NCBI RefSeq assembly: GCF_001723605.1 | Contig: NZ_CP017111.1 | Coordinates: 124,001-188,000, forward strand | From: Sulfurospirillum halorespirans DSM 13726 | GTDB taxonomy: Bacteria; Campylobacterota; Campylobacteria; Campylobacterales; Sulfurospirillaceae | DNA: 64,000 nucleotides | Direction of reading: 5' to 3' | In this document: positions 9,920 to 16,936 of the stretch, piece by piece | Layout of the letters: each line of letters begins with the position of its first letter | Position numbering within the stretch: the first letter of the stretch is position 1 | Position numbers and translations under genes: made by a program | Notes under the pieces: generated by a model | The model's database searches: none | Told to the model about the DNA's origin: nothing | Seen by the model: only the letters and a program-made list of their open reading frames with translations

Positions 9920-10273
9920 ATGGCAAGAGTAAAAACAGGTATCGTCAGAAGAAGACGTCACAAGAAAATTTTAAAGATGGCAAGAGGCTTCTTTAGTGGA
10001 AGAAGAAAACACTTTAGAAAAGCGAAAGAGCAAATTGAGAGAAGTTTAGTTTATGCATTCCGTGATCGAAGACAAAAGAAAAGAGATTTTAGAAGACTTT
10101 GGATCACACGTATCAATGCAGCATGTAGACTTAACGACATTAGCTACTCACGCTTCATTAATGCCCTAAACAAAGCAAATATTGATTTAGACAGAAAGAT
10201 TCTTGCAGATATGGCGATGAATGACCCTGAAGCCTTTGCAACCGTTGTAAAACAAGCAAAAGTAGCGCTTTAA
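9920..10273 (+). CDS. rplT: 50S ribosomal protein L20
   Basis: A 117-residue protein beginning [18 protein letters not shown] with the long basic N-terminal arm and globular C-terminal domain of L20, needed early in 50S assembly. It is the last gene of the thrS-infC-rpmI-rplT operon and is followed by a hairpin terminator. L20 is the usual autoregulator of this operon in other bacteria. Confidence 0.97.
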   Translation: MARVKTGIVRRRRHKKILKMARGFFSGRRKHFRKAKEQIERSLVYAFRDRRQKKRDFRRLWITRINAACRLNDISYSRFINALNKANIDLDRKILADMAMNDPEAFATVVKQAKVAL

Positions 10274-10284
10274 TACTTTACACA

Positions 10285-10325
10285 CTAGATGGTGGTTTAT
10301 CCATCATCTAGCCCCCCATTTTTTT
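10285..10325 (+). terminator. Probable terminator after rplT
   Basis: Stem CTAGATGGTGG/CCATCATCTAG (10285-10311, one G-U pair, short loop) followed by CCCCCCATTTTTTT. The C-run between stem and T-run is slightly unusual. Confidence 0.7.
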
Positions 10326-10419
10326 ACCTTCACTTTCTAGACTTTTTTTGTAAATACGATTATCTATAAAATTAAGAAGTAATGAAGATATAAAAAATAG
10401 CTATTGCAGTATTGAAAAA

Positions 10420-10448
10420 GTGTGTAAGGAAAAAATTTCCTTACACAC
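10420..10448 (-). terminator. Strong terminator for the ccoG operon
   Basis: A perfect 13-bp stem (arms 10420-10432 and 10436-10448) with a 3-base loop; read on the minus strand it is followed by a T-rich tail. It lies 10 bp past the ccoG stop. Confidence 0.8.
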
Positions 10449-10458
10449 GGTACTCTTT

Positions 10459-11826
10459 CTAAGGTTGGACATCACTCTTTTTAGGATAGATGAAAATCGT
10501 ATGTCGTTCTACAATGATGGTCTCTTTTGCATCAACAGCAAAGGCTTTCACCGTAATAGGAAGATCCTCACCTTCGACTTTAAGCTCTTTAGGAACAGAA
10601 ACAAGAATCACAACTTTTTTGACTTTTTCACCCGCTTTGAGTAAAAAAGGCTCGCTCGGTTTCTCGATTTTTATATCATTATTGGAAATGTCAAAATAGT
10701 AAAGATGGTCTTTTGAATCCGTATTTTGAAACAAGAAGGTATAGACATTTTCAACAGTTTTACCATCGTCTGCCATTTTGTAAAGTTGGCTGGTACGGTT
10801 GATATTTAAGAGCATATACTCTTTTTGAGTTCCCATAGCAAAAAGCCCGATAAGCGCAATACTTAGCGCCACCATATAGGCAATGGTTCTGAAGCGGAAA
10901 TATTGTGTTTTCACACCTTTTTCTGCCGCATTATAGCTTGTCCATGTGATCAGAGACGTTTTACCTAATTTTTCCATCACTGGAGTACACGCATCCGCAC
11001 ACTCTAAACAGTTGATACACTCTAATTGCATACCTTTACGAATATCAATATGCGTTGGACAGACGCGAACACATGCTTCGCACCCTGTACAGTCATCGGT
11101 TGCCAAAGGAGGTTTACTTCCGAGTTTGTGACCTTTCTCATCGTAAATCTTTCCACCACGTTTTTCATCATAAATAGTTTGAATGGTGTTTTCATCAAAG
11201 AGTGCGGATTGAATACGTGCATAAGGGCAAATATAGACACAAAAATTTTCTTTAAGCGTAACAACATCGTACACTAGAAAAGCAGTGATACCTATCAAAA
11301 AGCCATACATAATACTATTATCAAGAGGGTTTTGCAGGTAAACAAAAAAGTCTTCTGGTGGAATAAAATACCACAAGAAGTTTGATGCTGCAAGCAGTGC
11401 TAAACAGGCCCAAATGACTACCGCTACAAAGCGTTTTACTATTTGCCCCTCAGGCTCTTTTTGTTTATTATGAATATTTTTTCGGATTCCTAGGAGTTGT
11501 GTTTGAATAAGATCGCGAAAAATAACCCTAAAAATAGTTTGGGGACATGACCATCCACACCAAACTCTACCACCAAGTGTAGTGATAAAAAAGATGCCTA
11601 AGAAAAAGAGCATGATAACAAAGGGCATTAAGTAAAGTTCTTGCATATCAAAAGCAGTAAAAAAAAGATTTAACTGTTTTTTGTCAAAGCTCAGTAAAAA
11701 AAAGTGTTTTCCCTCTACGGTAATAAATGGCAAAATCAATGCAATCAGTGTAATGATGCCAAAAACACTATAACGTTTTATCCTATAATAGATTGGTTGT
11801 GTCGAACAATCGCTATTACAATTCAT
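10459..11826 (-). CDS. ccoG: Cytochrome oxidase accessory protein CcoG (RdxA/FixG family)
   Basis: Polyferredoxin-like membrane protein used in maturation of cbb3-type oxidase; CcoG is known as a Cu(II) reductase for the copper centre. The 455-residue protein has several N-terminal helices with CGWSCPQT, then two ferredoxin-like clusters CTGCEACVRVCP and CINCLECADACTP, a further helix, and a C-terminal immunoglobulin-like FixG domain. No other cco genes are in the window. Its start overlaps the end of the recombinase-like gene by 11 bp, so they form one operon. Confidence 0.95.
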   Translation of the reverse strand: MNCNSDCSTQPIYYRIKRYSVFGIITLIALILPFITVEGKHFFLLSFDKKQLNLFFTAFDMQELYLMPFVIMLFFLGIFFITTLGGRVWCGWSCPQTIFRVIFRDLIQTQLLGIRKNIHNKQKEPEGQIVKRFVAVVIWACLALLAASNFLWYFIPPEDFFVYLQNPLDNSIMYGFLIGITAFLVYDVVTLKENFCVYICPYARIQSALFDENTIQTIYDEKRGGKIYDEKGHKLGSKPPLATDDCTGCEACVRVCPTHIDIRKGMQLECINCLECADACTPVMEKLGKTSLITWTSYNAAEKGVKTQYFRFRTIAYMVALSIALIGLFAMGTQKEYMLLNINRTSQLYKMADDGKTVENVYTFLFQNTDSKDHLYYFDISNNDIKIEKPSEPFLLKAGEKVKKVVILVSVPKELKVEGEDLPITVKAFAVDAKETIIVERHTIFIYPKKSDVQP

Positions 11827-12514
11827 GGTGTGATCCTTCTGGTTGGTCTATGATTTGCGTAATGAGTGAACACTCTTTCGCGGTTTGAGTTTTTGTAAGT
11901 GCCAGTGGTTGCTTACGAGAAGATTGAAGTAGGGTTGCTTTTGCTTTAACAAGTTCTTTTAAGCCTCTTGAATTGACATAATCTTTTAAAGACGTACGGC
12001 TTACATGTAAGATTTTTGCAATCTCACTAATGGACGTGCGATTTTCAAGCAGTTCAATCACTTGAGGACGATACGCATCAAATTTGGATTTGGACATACG
12101 CCCTTTTGGTCTTCCTTGCGCTTTTTCTTTGTCCAATTTTTTATTGAACTCACGTTGTTTCACCAGAAGATCCAGTAAGACTAAGGGTTTTGAGTCAACA
12201 TGAATACAGGCATTTGCATCGGCAATGTGTATCGAAATGGAACGTGTTAGCAAGCACTCAAATACTTTGACTAATTCTTCCACATTGTTGGAAAAGGTTG
12301 ATAGATCAAAAATGATAATATGATCATTTTTGGAAAGTGATCGTAAAAAACCTTTAAACTCTTTACGCTCTTCTAACTCCAACGTAGAATCGGAGTTCTC
12401 AATCTCTGTTGTATCGATTTTGAGATCGTGATGATGAGCGTATTTCATGATCTGTTTTTGCTGAACGATGATGGGAGCATCATCGCTTCTGTTTTTTAAA
12501 AGGACAATATTCAT
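11816..12514 (-). CDS. Serine-recombinase-like protein, probably a DNA-binding regulator without recombinase activity
   Basis: 232 residues. The first about 130 match the fold and spacing of resolvase/invertase catalytic domains, but the block that is normally LDRLSR reads FDLSTFSNN, so both conserved arginines are missing, and the usual N-terminal RxS signature is not clear (NRSDD). A linker GRPKGRMSKSKF and a helix-turn-helix (SISEIAKILHVSRTSLKDYV, about residues 160-180) follow, as in true recombinases. LHV in the HTH is encoded by a TTACATGTAA copy at 12001-12010. Its promoter is wrapped in a perfect inverted repeat. I infer an autoregulatory DNA-binding protein linked to ccoG. Confidence 0.75.
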   Translation of the reverse strand: MNIVLLKNRSDDAPIIVQQKQIMKYAHHHDLKIDTTEIENSDSTLELEERKEFKGFLRSLSKNDHIIIFDLSTFSNNVEELVKVFECLLTRSISIHIADANACIHVDSKPLVLLDLLVKQREFNKKLDKEKAQGRPKGRMSKSKFDAYRPQVIELLENRTSISEIAKILHVSRTSLKDYVNSRGLKELVKAKATLLQSSRKQPLALTKTQTAKECSLITQIIDQPEGSHHEL

Positions 12515-12549
12515 AAAAATGTCACCTTTTTATCATTTGTATAAGCGAA

Positions 12550-12605
12550 AGTATACAGATATTGACGTAGAAAGTCAATATAAAATTGAATTTCTACGTC
12601 AATAT
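12550..12605 (-). promoter_or_regulatory. Promoter with overlapping 15-bp inverted-repeat operator
   Basis: On the minus strand TTGACT (12573-12578) and TATACT (12550-12555) are spaced by exactly 17 bases, a near-ideal sigma-70 promoter for the recombinase-like/ccoG operon. A perfect inverted repeat, ATATTGACGTAGAAA (12559-12573) and TTTCTACGTCAATAT (12591-12605), has one arm filling the -35/-10 spacer and the other just upstream of -35. This is the geometry of a repressor or res-like site; the natural candidate ligand is the product of the adjacent gene. Confidence 0.75.
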
Positions 12606-12651
12606 TCATAATAATCTAGTATTAGTATAAAAGTAATAAGTAGTTTTAAGC

Positions 12652-12661
12652 TTACATGTAA
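12652..12661. repeat. TTACATGTAA palindrome upstream of rpsU
   Basis: Exact copy in the divergent region between the recombinase-like gene and rpsU, 56 bases before the rpsU start. Confidence 0.9.
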
Positions 12662-12716
12662 AAAGAGTTGGCTAGAATGCGTTCCTAAATTCATCCAGAA
12701 AGGTGGTGGATAGAGT

Positions 12717-12929
12717 ATGCCAGGAATTAAAGTACATCCTAACGATTCGTTTGACGAAGCGTATAGAAAGTTTAAAAAACAAGTTGATCGTAACCTAGTT
12801 GTAACCGAAGTGCGTGCAAGACGTTTCTATGAAACAGCAACCGAAAAACGCAAAAAAGATAAAATTAGTGCGCGCAAAAAACAGTTGAAAAGACTTTATA
12901 TGCTTCGCCGTTACGAGTCGAGACTCTAA
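12717..12929 (+). CDS. rpsU: 30S ribosomal protein S21
   Basis: A 70-residue, very basic ribosomal protein. It begins [20 protein letters not shown] and has the arginine/lysine-rich helix near [13 protein letters not shown] expected of S21. A GAAAGGTGG ribosome-binding site precedes the start. It is monocistronic, with its own terminator. Confidence 0.96.
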   Translation: MPGIKVHPNDSFDEAYRKFKKQVDRNLVVTEVRARRFYETATEKRKKDKISARKKQLKRLYMLRRYESRL

Positions 12930-12937
12930 CACACACA

Positions 12938-12972
12938 GCCAAGAAGTTAGCTTCTTGGCTTCTTCTCTTCAC
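12938..12972 (+). terminator. rpsU terminator
   Basis: Stem GCCAAGAAG/CTTCTTGGC with loop TTAG (12938-12959), followed by a pyrimidine-rich TTCTTCTCTTC tail. Confidence 0.8.
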
Positions 12973-13061
12973 TCTCAAAAAACTTTCTCAAAATAAACTA
13001 AACAAACCTATGATAACATGAATGCAAATATATTTCTCTTTGTTAGCAAAAGGGTCACAAG

Positions 13062-13781
13062 ATGGATAAAAAACTAACCGTTATCGAGGCGGCAAAGCTT
13101 TTAGGCGTGAGTAAAGAGGCTATCTATAATCGTTTGCGAAGAGGGTCGTTACAAAGCGTTGTTGAAAATGGAGTAAAGTACATTTTACTAACAAAAAATA
13201 GTCTCAAAGAAGGTACGCCTGCGCGTAAAATACCAAGTTCTACCGAGAGTGCTTATGTAGAGCTTCTTAAACTTCAGCTTGAAGAGATGAAGCTTAAAAA
13301 TGAGAAGTTAGAAGGGGATAAAGAGCGACTGATTGCCGATAAAGAGCGTTTGTTAATCGAATCCAAAGAAAAAATCGAGATGATCTATAAAGAGAGAGAT
13401 GAACAGCTCAAAGCCATTCTTACGTTAGCCAATCGCCAAATCACACATGCTCCCGTAAACGAGACTGTCACAGCGGCTAACACATCTGCGACAGATGCTT
13501 CTATACCAAAAAGTCCTATTGAAGACGCTTTTTCTTTCGAGGAGGCGGATGTCTTAGATGAAGAGGAAGAGGGCGGTGTTGTGGAAGATAGGTTTGAGTC
13601 GTACAGTGACTGGCGAGATTTGCGCAGCTATCTTAAGGAAAAAGGATTTTCTAAAAAAGAGAAACAGTACATTAGCGATAAAGTAGGTCAAAAAGTGGGT
13701 CAATTGAATGATGTCATGGATAAAAATGGCAAACTTTTTATCAAAAAAGGAAAAAAGCTTAAAGAGATATTGGGAGAATAA
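13062..13781 (+). CDS. Helix-turn-helix protein with long coiled coil
   Basis: 239 residues. The N-terminus (LTVIEAAKLLGVSKEAIYNR) is a MerR/excisionase-like HTH, residues about 4-45. A charged coiled coil rich in K/E heptads covers about residues 65-125, an acidic linker follows (DEEEEGG), and a short basic C-terminal domain ends the protein. No ligand-binding domain is seen. It is 4 bp upstream of the UPF0323 lipoprotein gene, so they are likely co-transcribed. Function unknown; a DNA-binding structural or regulatory role is inference. Confidence 0.75.
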   Translation: MDKKLTVIEAAKLLGVSKEAIYNRLRRGSLQSVVENGVKYILLTKNSLKEGTPARKIPSSTESAYVELLKLQLEEMKLKNEKLEGDKERLIADKERLLIESKEKIEMIYKERDEQLKAILTLANRQITHAPVNETVTAANTSATDASIPKSPIEDAFSFEEADVLDEEEEGGVVEDRFESYSDWRDLRSYLKEKGFSKKEKQYISDKVGQKVGQLNDVMDKNGKLFIKKGKKLKEILGE

Positions 13782-13785
13782 AAAG

Positions 13786-14412
13786 ATGAAGTATATTCGT
13801 AAAATTTCAGATTATATGATTGCCGGAGGCATGGGCGTGCTTGTGATTGCTAGCATGCAAGGATGTGATCAAAAAGATGAGAATAAAAATGTTCTCGCAG
13901 ATGCTGCAAAAACGCAAGGTGCATTGGTGATTGTCGACGAAAGTGCCACCGGTGAGTATAAAATCGCAGAAGAGTACCCAAGCTCAACAACGAGGGTCAT
14001 TGTGCGAAAGCCTGATGGAAGCGAGCGGATTTTATCGCAAACTGAAATTGATGCGCTCGTCAAAGAAGAAGCTGCTAAAATTGATAACAATACGTCTGCA
14101 CTGACAAATCCAAGTATGGGTTCTGGTCAAATGGGATTGGGTGGTGTTTTACTCTCCAGTATTGCAGGTGCGATGATTGGTAGTTGGATAGGCAATAAAC
14201 TTTTTAACAACCAAAATTACCAAAATCAGCGCGCAACCACCTATAAATCTCCACAAGCTTACTCCCGAAGTACCAGCAGTTTTAACAAACCGATGTCGAC
14301 ATCAGGGAGTAGCAGTGCTACTAAAAGCAGTGGCTTCTTTGGTTCTTCAGGCTCCAGCAGTGGCTCATCATCCAGTGGTACCTCAAGTGTACCTAGTAGT
14401 TCAGGAAGTTAA
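13786..14412 (+). CDS. UPF0323 family lipoprotein
   Basis: 208 residues from the ATG at 13786; upstream frame extension overlaps the previous gene and is not used. A signal peptide ends in a lipobox-like ASMQGC, so lipid anchoring is likely. A glycine-zipper-like hydrophobic stretch (GVLLSSIAGAMIGSWIGNKL) lies near residues 120-145, and the C-terminal 50 residues are a low-complexity Ser/Gly tail. The family is typical of Campylobacterota and commonly precedes the glutathionylspermidine synthase-like gene, as here. Function is not established from sequence. Confidence 0.85.
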   Translation: MKYIRKISDYMIAGGMGVLVIASMQGCDQKDENKNVLADAAKTQGALVIVDESATGEYKIAEEYPSSTTRVIVRKPDGSERILSQTEIDALVKEEAAKIDNNTSALTNPSMGSGQMGLGGVLLSSIAGAMIGSWIGNKLFNNQNYQNQRATTYKSPQAYSRSTSSFNKPMSTSGSSSATKSSGFFGSSGSSSGSSSSGTSSVPSSSGS

Positions 14413-14414
14413 TC

Positions 14415-15593
14415 ATGTTACATGTAGAAAAAATTAAACCGTTAAGCAGAGAGTTTTTAGAGTCGATCGGCTTTTATTGGCACACGGATGCCGATCAAAC
14501 ATCGTATGTTGCAGATGAGCTTGTTCTTGTCAGTAATGATGAGGTGGAAGCGTATTATGAAGCGGCTAACACGCTGTACGATATGTTTGCACAGGCAGGT
14601 CAGCATGTGATTGATAATAACCTTTTTCATGAGCTAAACATTCCTTTTAATTTAGTGGAATTGATCAAAAACTCATGGGCAAATGATGTGCATTGGCATC
14701 TGTATGGTCGTTTTGATTTTGCAGGCGGTGTGGATGGTAAGCCGATTAAACTCATCGAATTTAATGCCGATACGCCAACTTCACTTTATGAGACAGCCAT
14801 TATTCAATGGGCAATGCTCAAAGCCAATGGTATGGATGAAGCCAAACAATTCAATACCGTTTTTGAAGCACTGAAAGAGAATTTTAAACGTCTTGTTGTG
14901 TTGGGTGGCAATACAGAAGATTTTGCTGAGTATTACGATGGATGGAAGATTTTGTTCTCTTCGATTCGCGGAAATATTGAAGATGAAAATACCACACGGT
15001 TACTTCAAACAGCCGCAAACGAGGCGGGATTTCATACCGATTTTGCGTATGTGGATGAGGTAGGATTTAATGCCGAAGGGATTTTTAAAGAAGATGAAAA
15101 TTTTGAATTTTGGTTTAAATTGATTCCTTGGGAAAACATCGCCATTGAAGAGGGTGATTTAGCCCTTATTTTGGATGAAATTGTGCGAGAGCAAAAAGCG
15201 ATCATTCTCAATCCTGCCTATACGCTTCTGTTCCAAAGCAAGGCATTTATGAAGATTCTATGGGATCTTTTTCCTAACCATCCGCTATTGTTAGAGACAT
15301 CGTATGAGCCACTAAAAGGCAAAAAACAGGTTGAAAAACGGGCGTTTGGACGGGAAGGTGCTAACACAGTTATTTACGATACCGATATGTCTGTTATAGC
15401 AAAAGTTGAGGGTGATTATGGCAATTTTAAACCCATTTACCAAGAATATGTGGAACTTCCCAAAGACAATGAAGGTAAATCCTACCAAGCAGGGGTCTTC
15501 TTTGCTTATGAAGGGTGTGGTCTTGGTTTTAGAAGAGGAGGGCTCATTATGGAGAATTTCTCCAAATTTGTGGGTCACCGCATTAAAGATTAA
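14415..15593 (+). CDS. Glutathionylspermidine synthase family protein (ATP-grasp ligase)
   Basis: 392 residues resembling the C-terminal amidase-free ligase domain of GspS: IKLIEFNADTPTSLYETA in the pre-ATP-grasp region and an ATP-grasp core ending in CGLGFRRGG. Family members join a carboxylate and an amine using ATP; in this organism the true substrate is unknown because glutathione synthesis is not evident here. It starts 2 bp after the lipoprotein gene. The start codon is followed at once by a one-mismatch copy of the iterated palindrome (14418-14427), encoding MLHVE. Confidence 0.85.
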   Translation: MLHVEKIKPLSREFLESIGFYWHTDADQTSYVADELVLVSNDEVEAYYEAANTLYDMFAQAGQHVIDNNLFHELNIPFNLVELIKNSWANDVHWHLYGRFDFAGGVDGKPIKLIEFNADTPTSLYETAIIQWAMLKANGMDEAKQFNTVFEALKENFKRLVVLGGNTEDFAEYYDGWKILFSSIRGNIEDENTTRLLQTAANEAGFHTDFAYVDEVGFNAEGIFKEDENFEFWFKLIPWENIAIEEGDLALILDEIVREQKAIILNPAYTLLFQSKAFMKILWDLFPNHPLLLETSYEPLKGKKQVEKRAFGREGANTVIYDTDMSVIAKVEGDYGNFKPIYQEYVELPKDNEGKSYQAGVFFAYEGCGLGFRRGGLIMENFSKFVGHRIKD

Positions 15594-15621
15594 AGTATTG
15601 ATAAGATTATAAGGAGAAAAA

Positions 15622-16119
15622 ATGGCAAAAGAGCATAGTTTTGACATTACTGCAGAAATTGACAAGCAAAAATTTAAAGACGCGTATGAGCAAGCTAAAA
15701 AAGTCATCACCAATCGATGGGATTTTAAAGGCATTACGTGTGAATTTGAACACAATGAAAAAGCCAAAACGGTGACGTTGTTGACGACAAGCGATACAAA
15801 AGCGGATGCTATGGTGGAGTCATTGATTTCCGAAGCGATTAAACGTGACATCTCTTCAAAAGCACTCAAAGAGACCAAGCGAGAAGTCGCAGGTGGCAAT
15901 AAAACCAAAGTCACCGTCAGCATTGTTGATGCGATTTCCGGTGAAGATGCGAAAAAAATTGTCAAAGAGATTAAAGAACTTAAACTCAAAGTGCAAGCTT
16001 CCATTCGAGGCGATGTGGTACGTGTGGAGGGCAAAGCGATCGATGATCTGCAAGAGGCGATCAAAGCGATTCGCGGATGCGATTTTGACTTTCCTGTCAA
16101 TTTTACCAATCTTAAGTAG
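15622..16119 (+). CDS. yajQ: YajQ family (UPF0234) nucleotide-binding protein
   Basis: 165 residues starting MAKEHSFDITAEIDKQ, with the two ferredoxin-like lobes of YajQ and motifs NRWDFKGI and GDVVRVEGKAIDDLQ. Members bind nucleotides or RNA and some bind cyclic di-GMP; c-di-GMP binding here would fit the HD-GYP and PilZ genes elsewhere in the window but is not shown. AAGGAG precedes the start. Likely part of the 13.06-16.8 kb operon. Confidence 0.93.
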   Translation: MAKEHSFDITAEIDKQKFKDAYEQAKKVITNRWDFKGITCEFEHNEKAKTVTLLTTSDTKADAMVESLISEAIKRDISSKALKETKREVAGGNKTKVTVSIVDAISGEDAKKIVKEIKELKLKVQASIRGDVVRVEGKAIDDLQEAIKAIRGCDFDFPVNFTNLK

Positions 16120-16121
16120 CC

Positions 16122-16424
16122 ATGGAGCAGATACCTCCTATTCTTGAGCTCGTTCCCAAGATCAAAGGATTTTGGTGTAGGATTTTAATGTTTAGCCTTT
16201 ATGGTGCGTTAACCTTCATCCCTTTGATTGTGGGACTGTGGATAGGCTATGTGTACAATATCTGGATAGGCATCGCTTTTTTTCTGTTTTTGACGCTTGT
16301 AAGCGGCGTCATAAGCTCGAAAATGCGTGTCTGTTCCATTCCTTTTGACCAACGCGAAATGAACTATTCGACGATGGCGATTGTGAAGTGGTATTTGGCG
16401 CGAAATATCTGTTTCAAATCGTAA
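16122..16424 (+). CDS. Small membrane protein, function unknown
   Basis: 100 residues with two adjacent hydrophobic segments (about residues 22-45 and 48-65) and a basic, cysteine-containing tail. It starts 2 bp after yajQ and is clearly in that operon. I do not recognise a family; nothing suggests an enzyme. Confidence 0.7.
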   Translation: MEQIPPILELVPKIKGFWCRILMFSLYGALTFIPLIVGLWIGYVYNIWIGIAFFLFLTLVSGVISSKMRVCSIPFDQREMNYSTMAIVKWYLARNICFKS

Positions 16425-16431
16425 TCAATCC

Positions 16432-16441
16432 TTACATGTAA
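16432..16441. repeat. TTACATGTAA palindrome upstream of dgkA
   Basis: Exact copy in the 38-base gap between the small membrane protein and dgkA, 22 bases before the dgkA start. Confidence 0.9.
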
Positions 16442-16462
16442 AATTTTGATATAAGGCTTAAT

Positions 16463-16828
16463 GTGCGAAATCAACCTAAATACCATTTTTTTAAAAATAC
16501 AACCTACGCTCTTAAAGGGCTTAGGGATATTATTGTCAATGAGACCTCTTTTCGCTTGGAATTGATCATTGTTCTGTGTTTATTGCCTGTGAATTTTTTA
16601 GTACCTTTGGAGCTTTCGTATAAATTATTGATGTTTATTGCTTTGATGGGAATGCCTTTGACGGAGGCAATCAACAGTGCCATTGAGCGAGTGACGGATT
16701 TGGTCACGCTTGAGTACCATGAAATGGCAGGGCGCGCGAAAGATGCAGGAAGTGCGGTTGTGTTTTTAAGCATCGTGATTGTTGTGGTTGTCTGGGGCGC
16801 TTGTTTTATTAAAATTATTTTTGGGTAA
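16463..16828 (+). CDS. dgkA: Diacylglycerol kinase
   Basis: Small trimeric inner-membrane kinase that phosphorylates diacylglycerol (or undecaprenol in some bacteria). 121 residues with three membrane helices. The family motifs EAINSAIERVTD and AGRAKDAGSAVV are intact. The start is GTG at 16463; an overlapping ATG at 16461 is out of frame. Confidence 0.95.
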   Translation: MRNQPKYHFFKNTTYALKGLRDIIVNETSFRLELIIVLCLLPVNFLVPLELSYKLLMFIALMGMPLTEAINSAIERVTDLVTLEYHEMAGRAKDAGSAVVFLSIVIVVVVWGACFIKIIFG

Positions 16829-16936
16829 TTTTTACACGACCGTTGTGTTGTATATGAAAGTTTGAGTCAAACATCGCAAGATTGTCATGCGGTTGTGTTA
16901 GCCTTTACGAAAAGAGAGATTCGTAGGAGGCAAAAC

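Noticed and set aside
11816..12514. Active site-specific recombinase or mobile element
   Set aside because: Catalytic arginines are absent, there are no element ends, and the gene is fused by overlap into a ccoG operon.
15312..16109. Long minus-strand open frame under the glutathionylspermidine synthase-like and yajQ genes
   Set aside because: Both plus-strand genes are recognised families; the opposite frame is a codon-bias shadow.
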